DNA of 64,000 nucleotides from Streptomyces indicus (GTDB taxonomy: Bacteria > Actinomycetota > Actinomycetes > Streptomycetales > Streptomycetaceae), in NCBI RefSeq assembly GCF_900100315.1, contig NZ_FNFF01000001.1, forward strand, positions 1,054,001 through 1,118,000, written 5' to 3'. Position 1 is the stretch's first letter. The number at the start of each line of letters is the position of its first letter. Shown piece by piece: positions 17,248 to 25,617 of this stretch. Below the pieces are notes generated by a model. It saw only the letters and a program-made list of their open reading frames with translations, did no database searches and was not told the origin of the DNA. A program made the translations under genes and the position numbers.

Positions 17248-18749
17248 TGCGCCTCACCGACCCGCACGTGCCCGTCCCCGCGGTCGGGCGCCGACTGCCG
17301 TACGAGGAGCGGGAGTCGGGCCCGTACGAGGAAGCCGCCCGCCTCCTGGGGACCGCACTCCAGCGTGCCGCCCACCGCCTCGACCCGCTCGCGCATCCCC
17401 GTCAGACCGATGCCCGGGACGAAGTCCGCGCCGGCGCGGGCTCGTCCGTCGTCCTCCACCGCCACCTCCAACACCCCTGCCTCGACGCCGAGTCGGACCC
17501 GCACCCGCGCGGCGCCCGCGTGCCGGGCCGCGTTCGTGAGGGCTTCCTGGACGATGCGATACGCGGTGTGGCCGACCTCGTCGGGCAGGTCGCCGTCGTA
17601 GTCGGTGAGGGTGACGGCGAGGCCGGCCGCGCGGGCCCGCTCCACGACCTCCTCGACCCGGCCCGCGGGCCCCTGGTCGCGCAACACCACGAGGGTGGCG
17701 CGCAGTTCGCGCATCGCCTCGCCGCTCGCCTCCTGGATCGCGAGCAGCGCCGGCGGCACCTCCTCGCCGCGCTTGCGGGCCAGGTGCACGGCGACGCCCG
17801 CCTGGAGCTTGACCACGGCGATGCTGTGGGTGAGGGAGTCGTGCAGTTCGCGGGCGATCCGCAGGCGCTCCTCGCCCGCGCGGCGCAGGGCGGCCTCCTC
17901 GCGGGTGCGTTCGGCTTCCACGGCGCGCTGTTCGGTCTGGCGCAGATACGCCTGCCAGTTCTGGTCGGCGAGCCCGGTCACGACCGCGCAGAGGAACCAG
18001 CCGGCGAGCAGCAGCGTCGCGTCGAGCCCCTCCCCCGCCACGGCGAAGACGGCGAGGAACAGCAGGCCGGCGAGGGCGCCGAGCCCCCGGTGTCCCGCCC
18101 GCGACGCCGTGTGCACCGCGCCGACGACGGGCAGGGCCGCCGCCGCGCCCGGCTCGGCGAGCACCACGTAACCGGACAGCAGAAGGGTGGTGACGGCGAG
18201 GACCGCGCGCGGTGCGCTGCGGTAGCCGGCCAGGGCGAGGGAGCCCGCGAGGGCCAGGGCATAGGCGGTCACGCGGGTGTCGTCCGGCGCGGAGGCGGCC
18301 ACGAGGCCGCCGACCACGACGGCGAGCACGGCGTCGGCCGCGCGGGCCCGCCAGGTCACGGGCGGCCGCACCCGCTCGGCGGCAGCCGCCTGCGCCCTCC
18401 GGTACTCGGCCGCGCGTGCCTTGCGCGAGTTGGCGGGCTGCGGGTGGGCGGGATCGGCGGGGCGGTCAGGACTGGTGGGGTGGACGGGCCCGGCCGAGTC
18501 ATCGCGACCACCTGGGTGGTCCCGACCGGCCGGGCGGCCAGGGTCGGCCGAATCGCCGGAACCGTCCAAGTCGTGGGGGCCAGCCGGGTGTTCGAGACCC
18601 GCAGTGTTGTCAGGGCCGGCCAAATCGCCGGGACCGGCCGGATGTGCTGCGCCGAGGCCCGCCGGGTGCGCATCACCCGAGCCTCCGGTCCGCGAGCCGG
18701 CGGCCCCGACCGCACCCACGCCGCCCTCGCCCTGCCCCTCTGCCGCCAC
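17244..18749 (-). CDS. DesK/NarX-type sensor histidine kinase with repetitive N terminus
   Basis: The 501-residue kinase has four or five membrane segments between about 135 and 262, a HisKA_3 dimerisation box with phospho-accepting His303 (LRIARELHDSLTHS), and a HATPase_c domain (YRIVQEALTNAARHA; VPGIGLTGMRERVEAVGG). The start is a GTG behind GGGAGGGGAG, which supports the unusual first 105 residues: degenerate runs such as HPAGPGDLAGPDNTAG, rich in Pro, Ala, Gly and Asp. This cytoplasmic-side extension is not typical and could be a flexible tether. It is translationally coupled to the regulator downstream. Confidence 0.9.
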   Translation of the reverse strand: MAAEGQGEGGVGAVGAAGSRTGGSGDAHPAGLGAAHPAGPGDLAGPDNTAGLEHPAGPHDLDGSGDSADPGRPAGRDHPGGRDDSAGPVHPTSPDRPADPAHPQPANSRKARAAEYRRAQAAAAERVRPPVTWRARAADAVLAVVVGGLVAASAPDDTRVTAYALALAGSLALAGYRSAPRAVLAVTTLLLSGYVVLAEPGAAAALPVVGAVHTASRAGHRGLGALAGLLFLAVFAVAGEGLDATLLLAGWFLCAVVTGLADQNWQAYLRQTEQRAVEAERTREEAALRRAGEERLRIARELHDSLTHSIAVVKLQAGVAVHLARKRGEEVPPALLAIQEASGEAMRELRATLVVLRDQGPAGRVEEVVERARAAGLAVTLTDYDGDLPDEVGHTAYRIVQEALTNAARHAGAARVRVRLGVEAGVLEVAVEDDGRARAGADFVPGIGLTGMRERVEAVGGTLECGPQEAGGFLVRARLPLLVRQSAPDRGDGHVRVGEAQ

Positions 18750-19150
18750 CGCGCTCCCCTCCCGTCCTTACCTACCGACCCACGCGGGCCGCGCCCTCCA
18801 TGCACGGCGGCACCTGACGCTCCGGCCCGCACGCACCCTGCCCGCACGCACCTGGCGCACCCGCACCCCCGGCCTGCGAACTCCGCGTACGCACGCACCC
18901 GGCACACCCGCACCCCGCCCCACGCGCACCCTAGACGCAGCTCACCCCGCCCCACGTCATCCGTCGGCACCGTTTCCCGTCTACTCCCCCTGTAGTAGGG
19001 CCCGTTGGGCACCGCGTCGCGGGCAGCAGCCGCGGGGCGGTCCGGGTGTACGACGACCCGGGCAGCCTGCCGGGGCCAGCATCGAGGGCATCGGAAGGCG
19101 CCGGTTCCGCAGGCCGGACGGGCGCCCCGCACCCACCTCGGAGGCCCACG
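18750..19150. other. Intergenic region between divergent genes (401 bp)
   Basis: The left half (about 18825-18945) is a C-rich tract of recurring gcacgcacc-like blocks with little T. At 18981-18998 an inverted repeat CTACT-N8-AGTAG lies in a locally less GC-rich stretch and could be an operator for either gene. I find no convincing -35/-10 pair, RNA gene or further coding frame. Confidence 0.45.
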
Positions 19151-20248
19151 ATGCCCGGACCGTTCCGCTACACGAACCCCACCCCGGCCAAGGCGGCCAC
19201 CGGCCGCACCGCCGCGGTCTACGCCCAGATCGGCACGGACTTCGGCAGGGACAGCCTGCCCACCTTCCAGGTCCTCTCGCCCTCGTACGAACTCCTCAGC
19301 TCCGCCTGGGCGTTGATGCGGGAGTCGCTGCTCGCCGGCGAGGGCTCGCGCACCGGCAAGGAGCTCGCCGCCCTCGGTGTCTCGCAGGCCAACCGCTGCC
19401 GGTTCTGCGTGGACGCGCACACCATGCTGCTGCACGCCACCGGTGAACACCGGCTCGCCGAACGGCTGGCGGCCGACGGCGTACCGGAGGACGAGGGGCA
19501 GGCGCGGATCCTCGCCTGGGCGCGGGAGAGCCGCGCACCGGAACATGCCGCGCTCCCGCCGGTCGCGACGGCCGAGCACCCCGCGTACATCGGCACGGCC
19601 CTGTCGTTCCACTTCATCAACCGCATCGCCTCCGCGCTGCTCACGCCGGATCTGCTGCCGGGCGGCGCCCAGCGGTACCGCGCGGTGCGCTCGCTGGCCG
19701 GACGTTCCCTGGCGCATGCGGTGCGCCGCACCCTGGAGCCCGGTCTGAGCCTGCCGCTGCTCACGCACCGCGCCGCCGGTCCGGCCTGGGCCGCGGGCAC
19801 CGAGGTCGGCGGCGCGTTCGCGGCGCTGCGCAACGCCGCCCTGATGGGCGCAGGCCTCCTCGAGCCGGACGAGCGGAAGGAGGTCGAGGCGCGGGTCGCC
19901 GCATGGCGCGGGGAGCATCCGCCGCCCGACTGGCCCGCGCTGCCCGCACGCGAGGAGCGGCCCGGCGTCCGCGTCGCGCTGCTCGCCGCGCTGGCCCCGT
20001 ACCGCATCACGGACGCGGACGTGGCGGCCTGGCGCACCCCGCAGCACGCCGACCACTGCCTGGTGCATCTGATCGGTTACGGCGCCTTCCTCGCCGTGGA
20101 CCGGATCGCGACCGCGATCGACGCCGCCGCGGTCGACGCCGCCGCGCTCACCGACCGGCACGCTCCCCCGCCCGAGCCGGCCCGGCTCACCGACGCCACC
20201 GACCGCGCGGCCGACACCGCCGACGACCCCGCCCAGGAGACACGATGA
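19151..20248 (+). CDS. Carboxymuconolactone-decarboxylase/AhpD-like protein
   Basis: The 365-residue protein starts at the ATG after CGGAGG. The redox motif CRFC (Cys83, Cys86) followed by His90 in CRFCVDAHTMLLHATGEH is the AhpD-like peroxidase signature. A second half-length AhpD-like helical region follows but lacks the CxxC pair, and the C terminus is an Ala/Asp-rich tail. AhpD family members reduce peroxides or relay thiols; many homologues are uncharacterised. It overlaps the downstream methyltransferase by four bases, so the two are translated together. Confidence 0.82.
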   Translation: MPGPFRYTNPTPAKAATGRTAAVYAQIGTDFGRDSLPTFQVLSPSYELLSSAWALMRESLLAGEGSRTGKELAALGVSQANRCRFCVDAHTMLLHATGEHRLAERLAADGVPEDEGQARILAWARESRAPEHAALPPVATAEHPAYIGTALSFHFINRIASALLTPDLLPGGAQRYRAVRSLAGRSLAHAVRRTLEPGLSLPLLTHRAAGPAWAAGTEVGGAFAALRNAALMGAGLLEPDERKEVEARVAAWRGEHPPPDWPALPAREERPGVRVALLAALAPYRITDADVAAWRTPQHADHCLVHLIGYGAFLAVDRIATAIDAAAVDAAALTDRHAPPPEPARLTDATDRAADTADDPAQETR

Positions 20249-21060
20249 CCACGCTCGACACCTCCGCCCTGCCGCAGTCCGAGGTGTGGAACGGCAGCGT
20301 CGGCGCCCATTGGGCCGCGCACCACGACCGCTACGACGCGATGCTCGCCGAGTTCGACAAGCCGCTCTTCGCGGCGGCCGCGATCCGGTCCACCGACCGG
20401 GTGCTCGACATCGGCTGCGGCGCGGGCGCGACCTCGCGCGAGGCGGCGTGGCTCGCGGGACGCGGCCGAGTGCTGGGCGTGGACATCTCGGCGCCGCTCA
20501 TCGAGCGGGCGCGGGCCGATCTGCTGCCCAACCTCTGGTACGAGCTGGCGGACGCGGAGACGTACGCCTTCCAAGAAGCGGGTTTCGACGTGCTGATCAG
20601 CCGGGGCGGCGTGATGTTCTTCGCCGACCACCGGGCCGCTTTCGCCAACCTCGCCCGCGCCCTCGCGCCGGGCGGCCGCTTCGCCTTCGTCTGTCCGCGG
20701 CCGGTGGACGCGGACAGCGCGGAGGCCCGGGTCTTCGGCCGGCTCGCCGAGATCGATCCGGCCGCGCCCGATCCGGCGGCGCTCGCGGCCCACCGGGCGA
20801 TGGCCTCGCTCTCCCGGCCCGAGCAGCTGCGGGCCGCGCTCGCCGGTTTCGCGGACGTGGCGATCAGCGCGGTGCACGCCACCTCGCGGTACGGCAGCGA
20901 TCCCGAGGATGCGGTGGACTTCGTGCTCTCGCGCCGTCCGCACACCGAGGTGCCCGGCGGGACGCGGGCGGCGATGGCCGAGGAGTTCGCGCCGTACGCG
21001 GGCCCGCTCGGGGTGCGGCTGCCGTCGAGCGTGTGGCTGGTGACGGGGCGGCGGCCCTGA
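20245..21060 (+). CDS. Class I SAM-dependent methyltransferase
   Basis: The 271-residue protein starts at an ATG overlapping the previous stop. SAM-binding motif I is VLDIGCGAGATSREAAW, followed by VLGVDISAPLIERAR (motif II acidic residue) and the post-motif ALAPGGRFAFVC. The N-terminal NGSVGAHWAAHHDRYDAML is typical of a methyltransferase-11 subfamily of actinomycetes with unknown small-molecule substrates. The pairing with an AhpD-like protein hints at a redox-linked substrate, but that is only inference. Its stop codon lies in a 9-bp tandem array. Confidence 0.88.
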   Translation: MTTLDTSALPQSEVWNGSVGAHWAAHHDRYDAMLAEFDKPLFAAAAIRSTDRVLDIGCGAGATSREAAWLAGRGRVLGVDISAPLIERARADLLPNLWYELADAETYAFQEAGFDVLISRGGVMFFADHRAAFANLARALAPGGRFAFVCPRPVDADSAEARVFGRLAEIDPAAPDPAALAAHRAMASLSRPEQLRAALAGFADVAISAVHATSRYGSDPEDAVDFVLSRRPHTEVPGGTRAAMAEEFAPYAGPLGVRLPSSVWLVTGRRP

Positions 21061-21097
21061 GGGACCTGACGGCCCTGACGGCGCTGACGGCCCTGGC
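21053..21097 (+). repeat. Five 9-bp tandem units spanning a stop codon
   Basis: Units ggccctgag, ggacctgac, ggccctgac, ggcgctgac and ggccctggc run without gaps. The first contains the TGA of the methyltransferase gene at 21058-21060. Confidence 0.85.
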
Positions 21098-21159
21098 AGC
21101 TCGGCGCGAGGCCGCAGCTCCGCAGCGACCGGCCATCTGCCGCAATTCCGGCATTACCT

Positions 21160-21177
21160 GACCAAAATGGACCAAAC
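21160..21177 (+). promoter_or_regulatory. Helically phased GACCAAA direct repeats
   Basis: GACCAAAA at 21160-21167 and GACCAAAC at 21170-21177 are 10 bp apart in a locally A-rich patch, 150 bp before the DUF3558-like gene. The spacing is one helical turn, which suits a dimeric activator. No matching regulator is known to me. Confidence 0.3.
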
Positions 21178-21328
21178 AAGGAAGCAACTGGCAGGCGCCG
21201 GACGGGACATGACCTTCCTCTCGTCCGGCTCCCCTGTTCCCCACGGCTGCACTTGTGGCACTGTCTTCCCTCACACCCCCGCTCTCGCGCGGCTGACCCC
21301 CGCGTTTCCCTTGCAGGAGGTGGACGCC

Positions 21329-21952
21329 ATGCGTTCGCTGCCACTGCTGCTCGCCGCGCGCCTGCTGCCGGTCGCCGTCCTCGCCGCGGCCGGCTGGGCC
21401 TGGACGAGCGGCCCGTACGCTCCCGACGACATCAAGCCGGCCGCCGCACCGCGCCCCCAGCCCACCGCGGAGGCCGTCGCCTACGACAAGCCGCCGGAGC
21501 CCTGCGGCGCGATCGACTCGGCCGCGGTCAAGAAGCTGGTGCCCGGCGCCAAGCCGGCGGGCAAGGAGATAGAGCTCACCGACCCCGACCGGCGGCGCAC
21601 CTGTTCCTGGAGCGCACTCAAGGACTACGACTACCGCTGGCTCGACGTCTCCTACGAGGTGTTCGCCACGCAGAAGGCCGCGGCGGCCGCGTACAAGAAG
21701 CGCGAGCTCAAGGACCCGCGGCCGCTCGACGGCCTCGGCGAGTCCGCGACGCTCGGCGTCGAGCTCACCACGAAGGACAAGCAGCAGACGCGCGAGGCCG
21801 TGGTGGTGGCGCGCTCGGGCAACGCCCTGGTGACCGTCACGTACAACGGGTGCGACTTCGAGTCCCGCAAGGCGCCGGGCGCCTCCGCGATGCAGGAGGG
21901 CGCGGAGGCGGCGGCCCGCGCGGCGATGGAGCAGCTCACCGCGCAGGCCTGA
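21329..21952 (+). CDS. DUF3558-like exported protein
   Basis: The 207-residue protein starts at the ATG after GCAGGAGG. The N-terminal hydrophobic stretch (LLLAARLLPVAVLAAAGWAW) acts as a signal anchor or uncleaved signal; there is no lipobox Cys. The mature part has PPEPCGAIDSAAVKKLVPGA and RRTCSWSALKDYDY, the paired-Cys layout of DUF3558 proteins, which are usually lipoproteins. It would face the outside of the membrane. The function is unknown. It converges on the TrpRS gene. Confidence 0.75.
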   Translation: MRSLPLLLAARLLPVAVLAAAGWAWTSGPYAPDDIKPAAAPRPQPTAEAVAYDKPPEPCGAIDSAAVKKLVPGAKPAGKEIELTDPDRRRTCSWSALKDYDYRWLDVSYEVFATQKAAAAAYKKRELKDPRPLDGLGESATLGVELTTKDKQQTREAVVVARSGNALVTVTYNGCDFESRKAPGASAMQEGAEAAARAAMEQLTAQA

Positions 21953-21972
21953 GCCCTCAGGGGTTGCGGCTC

Positions 21973-21993
21973 CGGGCCCTCGACGCCGGCCCG
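21973..21993. terminator. Weak hairpin between convergent genes
   Basis: CGGGCC at 21973-21978 pairs with GGCCCG at 21988-21993 around a 9-base loop, in the 49-bp gap before the trpS stop. The stem is short and there is no U-tract. Confidence 0.35.
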
Positions 21994-22001
21994 CGCCTGG
22001 C

Positions 22002-23108
22002 TCAGTAGTGCGTCCCCATCGCCTGCCGCACCTCGGCGAGGGTGGCTTCGGCCACGGCGCCGGCCCGCTCGTTGCCGCTGCGCAGCACCTCGCGGAGATA
22101 CGTACGGTCCTTCGCGTACGCGGCGCGGCGGGCGCGCATCGGCGCCATGAACGTGTTGACCGACTCGGTCACGCGCCGCTTGAGCGCGGCCGCCCCGCCG
22201 CCGATCTCCTCGGCGACCGCGTGCGGGTCCCCGCCCTCGCACAGCGCGGCGAGCAGCACGAGGCTCGACACCTCGGGCCGGTGCTCCGGGTCGTACGTGA
22301 TGTGCCGCTCGGCGTCGGTCCTCGCCCCCTTGATCAGCTTCGCGGTCGCGTCGGCCGTGGCGCCGAGCGCGATCGAGTTGCCGCGGGACTTGCTCATCTT
22401 GGTGCCGTCGGTGCCGAGCAGCAGCGGCGCCTCGGAGAGGAGTGCGTCCGGGACGGGGAACACCGGCCCGTAGCGGTCGTCGAAGCGCCGCGCGACGGTG
22501 CGCGTGACCTCCAGGTGCGGCAGCTGGTCCTGGCCCACGGGCACCAGGTTCGCCTTGCAGAAGAGGATGTCCGCCGCCTGGTGCACGGGATACGTGAACA
22601 TCAGGCCGCTGACCGCCGACTGGCGCGAGTGGGCGATCTCGTCCTTGACGGTGGGGTTGCGCTGCAACTCGGCCACGGACACCAACGACAGGAACGGCAG
22701 CAGGAGTTGGTTGAGTGCCGGGACGGCGCTGTGGGCGAAGATGACGGAACGCTCGGGGTCGATGCCGACGGCCAGGTGGTCGAGCAGCAGCTCCTCGACG
22801 GTCTCCGCCTGCCGCTCGGCGACGTCGCGGTCGGTGAGCACCTGGTAGTCGGCGACGAGGACGAAGGTCTCGACGCCCGCGTCCTGGAGTCTGACGCGGT
22901 TGCGGAGCGTCCCGAAGTAGTGGCCGAGGTGCAGCGGCCCGGTGGGCCGGTCGCCGGTGAGCACCCGGAAGCTGCCGGGCTCGCGCCGGATCCGCTCTTC
23001 GAGCTCGGCGCTGCGGCGGCGCGCGACGGCGAGGCTGTCGGTGGTGAGGGCGGTGCCGGTGATGGTGTCGGCGGTGGGGGTGGCGCGGGTGAGGATGTCG
23101 GTCTGCAT
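22002..23108 (-). CDS. trpS: Tryptophanyl-tRNA synthetase, probable auxiliary drug-tolerant form
   Basis: The 368-residue class I synthetase has a HIGH-type motif PTGPLHLGHY (residues 55-64) and KMSKS at 237-241, and would charge tRNA-Trp with tryptophan. The start is the ATG of MQTDILT, preceded by CAGGAGC. In the active-site strand it has ADYQVLT (Gln89) where the Bacillus stearothermophilus enzyme has DQHAIT; that His contacts Trp and indolmycin, and its replacement is linked to indolmycin tolerance (from memory of the family). A 13-residue leader peptide with two adjacent Trp codons and attenuator-like hairpins lie upstream. Streptomyces coelicolor has such an attenuated second TrpRS. Confidence 0.92.
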   Translation of the reverse strand: MQTDILTRATPTADTITGTALTTDSLAVARRRSAELEERIRREPGSFRVLTGDRPTGPLHLGHYFGTLRNRVRLQDAGVETFVLVADYQVLTDRDVAERQAETVEELLLDHLAVGIDPERSVIFAHSAVPALNQLLLPFLSLVSVAELQRNPTVKDEIAHSRQSAVSGLMFTYPVHQAADILFCKANLVPVGQDQLPHLEVTRTVARRFDDRYGPVFPVPDALLSEAPLLLGTDGTKMSKSRGNSIALGATADATAKLIKGARTDAERHITYDPEHRPEVSSLVLLAALCEGGDPHAVAEEIGGGAAALKRRVTESVNTFMAPMRARRAAYAKDRTYLREVLRSGNERAGAVAEATLAEVRQAMGTHY

Positions 23109-23185
23109 CGGGGGCTCCTGCGGTGCGTGGGCGGGGTGGGCATCCGGGCCGGAACGGGCCGAGCGGGTCCACTGCACGCAGGGAT

Positions 23186-23211
23186 CGGGCCGTCCGAAAG
23201 GGATCGGCCCG
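23186..23211 (-). terminator. Candidate attenuator terminator upstream of trpS
   Basis: CGGGCCG pairs with CGGCCCG across a 12-base loop. Two further CGGCCCG copies nearer the gene can also pair with the same arm, so alternative folds are possible, as an attenuator needs. Confidence 0.5.
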
Positions 23212-23226
23212 GGGTGTGTCTGAACA

Positions 23227-23252
23227 GTGGCCGCTCCTAGGAGGAGCGCCAC
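23227..23252 (-). promoter_or_regulatory. Leader hairpin overlapping the tandem Trp codons
   Basis: On the minus strand GTGGCGCTCCT pairs with AGGAGCGGCCAC (11 pairs, one bulged G). The 5' arm overlaps the second leader Trp codon and the hairpin closes around the leader stop codon. A ribosome stalled at the Trp codons would block this stem. Confidence 0.55.
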
Positions 23253-23278
23253 CAGGACGGACAGCACGTGATCGACAT
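23237..23278 (-). CDS. Trp leader peptide MSITCCPSWWRSS
   Basis: A 13-codon frame with two adjacent Trp codons (TGG TGG, 23249-23254 on the complement) ends at TAG, 128 bp before trpS. A TACGCT -10-like element ends 6 bases before the ATG, so the peptide may be leaderless. Trp is the rarest amino acid, so a WW pair in so short a frame upstream of a Trp enzyme is unlikely by chance. Its translation would sense Trp-tRNA charging. Confidence 0.72.
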   Translation of the reverse strand: MSITCCPSWWRSS

Positions 23279-23450
23279 GGGTTCAGCGTACGGCAGGGCG
23301 GCCGGGGCGCGCACCGGCCTTTCTGCCCGTCTTCGGGTACGGCTTTCGTCCTGACCGCGGTGGGGGCGCCCCGCGAGCGGAAATGGCCCGGCGTCGGTGG
23401 CCGTCGGATCCGTATGATCACCGGACTCCGAACCGATCCGGGAGGATCCG

Positions 23451-24656
23451 ATGCAGCCGAGGGCCGGCACCGTACGGGCCGTGAACCGTCTGACGCGGCG
23501 CTGGGCCGAGGCGCTGCCCGGGGACGAGTCGACGGTGTTCTCGGCGCCGAGCCTCTGGCCGCTGCTCGCGCTGCTCGCGGATCCGGCCGCGGGTGCGGCC
23601 CGCGACGAGCTGGAGGACGCCGTCGGTCTGCGGGCCGAGCACGCGATACGGGCGGTGCACGACCTGCTCGACGCGTTCGCGGCGCTGCGGGGCACCCGCA
23701 CCGCACTCGGGCTCTGGACCGGAGAGGATCTCCCGCTGCATCCGGAGTGGACGCTGCGGCTGCCCGCGGGGATGGCGGGGCGGCTCGACAAGGATCCGCG
23801 GGTCAGCAAGGAGCGGCTGGACGCGTGGGCCGCGGAGCGCACGGACGGCCTGATCCCGGCCATGCCGGCGAAGTTCGACCAGGACACGCGGCTCGTCCTC
23901 GCCGCCGCCCAGCTGGTGCGGACGCGGTGGCTGCGGCCCTTCCGCGAGACGCTGCTCCGGACCGACCGGGGACCCTGGCGCGGTCGCGAACTGCTCGGGC
24001 TGCACCGCTTCACCTCCGTACTCGACCGGGTGGCCGTCGTGGGGACTCCGTCGGGGCCGCTCACCGTCCTGAAGGTGCTCGGCGACACCGGCGTGGACGT
24101 CCATCTGCTGCTCGGCCCCGAAGACGCGGAGCCTTCCGAGGTCCTGGCGCAGGGCATGGACGCGCTGCACGCGAAGGATCTCGTCACGGGAGACCGGCTG
24201 CCGCTCGGCCGGCCGGGGCCCGGGCTCACGGTCAGCCACGAGCGCAGCACCCGCCCGGACCCTCAACTCGACGTCACCACCAGCCCGTTCCGCATCCGGT
24301 CTCAGCACGATCTGCTGAAGCGGGCGGAGCTGTACGGGCTGCGCACCGCCTCGGATGCGGGCCGGGGCCACTTCCCGGGCACGGGACCGGAGCCGCTGGC
24401 CGTCACCACCGCGGCGCAGGCGGCGCTCGCGGTCTTCGACTCCGAGGGCTTCGAGTCCGCCGCCGTCTCGGTGCTGCTCGCGGCGCCCGGTTCGGCCCCG
24501 CGCCCGCCGCGGCACACGGTGCGTCACATCGAGGCCGTCTTCGACCGCCCCTTCGGCTTCCTCACCGTCCACCGCACCTCGAAGCTGGCGCTCACGGCCG
24601 GCTGGGTCGCCGATCCGGTGCCGTACTCCGAGGACGACGACGGCCCGTGGGACTGA
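23451..24656 (+). CDS. Serpin-family protein
   Basis: The 401-residue protein starts at the ATG after GGGAGG. It matches the serpin fold end to end: FSAPSLWPLLALLADPAAGA near the N terminus (the serpin helix B region), the hinge region SEGFESAAVSVLLAAP before the reactive-centre loop, and the C-terminal FDRPFGFLTVHRTSKLALTA, equivalent to the conserved PF-loop. There is no signal peptide, so it acts inside the cell if it acts as a protease inhibitor. The hinge has bulky residues (Phe, Val) where inhibitory serpins prefer small ones, so inhibition is uncertain. Its 3' end overlaps the convergent hydrolase by 65 bp. Confidence 0.8.
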   Translation: MQPRAGTVRAVNRLTRRWAEALPGDESTVFSAPSLWPLLALLADPAAGAARDELEDAVGLRAEHAIRAVHDLLDAFAALRGTRTALGLWTGEDLPLHPEWTLRLPAGMAGRLDKDPRVSKERLDAWAAERTDGLIPAMPAKFDQDTRLVLAAAQLVRTRWLRPFRETLLRTDRGPWRGRELLGLHRFTSVLDRVAVVGTPSGPLTVLKVLGDTGVDVHLLLGPEDAEPSEVLAQGMDALHAKDLVTGDRLPLGRPGPGLTVSHERSTRPDPQLDVTTSPFRIRSQHDLLKRAELYGLRTASDAGRGHFPGTGPEPLAVTTAAQAALAVFDSEGFESAAVSVLLAAPGSAPRPPRHTVRHIEAVFDRPFGFLTVHRTSKLALTAGWVADPVPYSEDDDGPWD

Positions 24657-25617
24657 ACCAGGGGTCGGCCGCGATCGCCGTGAAGGCCCGCTGCGCGGGA
24701 CCTCCGTCCGGGACCGTCACCCGCCAGTGCGCGTCCTCCTGCTCGCCGTCGCGGTGGAAGTAGACCAGGGCCTTGAGGCCGGGGAAGGACTCCTTGACCG
24801 CGCCGTGTGCCGCGGTCAGCCAGGCGGCCTGCACCGGGTCGGAGTCCGCCCGGTGCACCCCTGTCTCCCCGACGACGAACGGTTTGCCGCGGTCCACCGC
24901 GAAGGCGTGCGCCGCGTCGAACAGCAGGCTGAACGGCCGGTAGTCGTACGCCGGTTCCGCCGGGCGCGGCCGCGCGTACCCGTCGGCGCCGATCCAGTCG
25001 ACGTACGCGTCCCCGGGGTAGAACGGTTCCGCCTTGGCCGTCTCGCGGTAGGCCCGCCAGGTCGGGCACCACACGAACGCGACCAGGGGCGCCTCCCGCG
25101 CGAACCTGCCGTGCACGTACCGCCAGACGTCCTTGAACAGTGCGGAGTCGGCGTAGCGCAGATCGAACTCCCAGGTGAAACGCAGCAGGAGAGGCGCCCC
25201 GAGCGAGCCGAGCGCCCGTGCCTGGCCGTCGATCCACGCATCGTGCGTGCCCGCGAGGATCGCCCGCAGGCGTGCGGTGTCGCCCGCGGCCCACGAGAGC
25301 ATCGGGATACGGCCGGCCGCGAGGTCGGTGCGCATCCGGGCCAGGGGCGGGGCGGCGTCGTACATCTGGAAGCAGTGGTTGATGCCGAGCCTCTGCCCGA
25401 GCTTCGATTCGAGTGGTTCGGGTCCGGAGACACCGGTGTCGTCGCCGATGTAGTTGTACGCGCCGAGGTGCGCGCCGGAGGGCGGGATCAGCGAGGCCGT
25501 GGATGCCGTGCCGGCGGCCCGCGCCGGGACCGCCGTGAGCAGGGGTGCCGCGGCCAGCGCCAGCGCGCCGCGTCCGAAGCCGCGTCGGGACGGGCCCGGC
25601 CCGGGAAGGCCGGTCAT
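24592..25617 (-). CDS. Tat-exported GH26-like glycoside hydrolase
   Basis: The 341-residue protein starts at the ATG overlapping the upstream stop (ATGA). The N terminus is a Tat signal (SRRGFGRGALALAAAPLLTA). The catalytic barrel resembles GH26 mannanase-type enzymes: LLLRFTWEFDLRYADSALF carries the likely acid/base Glu and KPFVVGETGVHR the likely nucleophile Glu. It would cut a beta-linked polysaccharide outside the cell, folded before export. It is co-translated with the beta-helix protein, and LacI control from the upstream promoter is likely. The true substrate is not determined. Confidence 0.8.
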   Translation of the reverse strand: MTGLPGPGPSRRGFGRGALALAAAPLLTAVPARAAGTASTASLIPPSGAHLGAYNYIGDDTGVSGPEPLESKLGQRLGINHCFQMYDAAPPLARMRTDLAAGRIPMLSWAAGDTARLRAILAGTHDAWIDGQARALGSLGAPLLLRFTWEFDLRYADSALFKDVWRYVHGRFAREAPLVAFVWCPTWRAYRETAKAEPFYPGDAYVDWIGADGYARPRPAEPAYDYRPFSLLFDAAHAFAVDRGKPFVVGETGVHRADSDPVQAAWLTAAHGAVKESFPGLKALVYFHRDGEQEDAHWRVTVPDGGPAQRAFTAIAADPWFSPTGRRRPRSTAPDRRPSRP

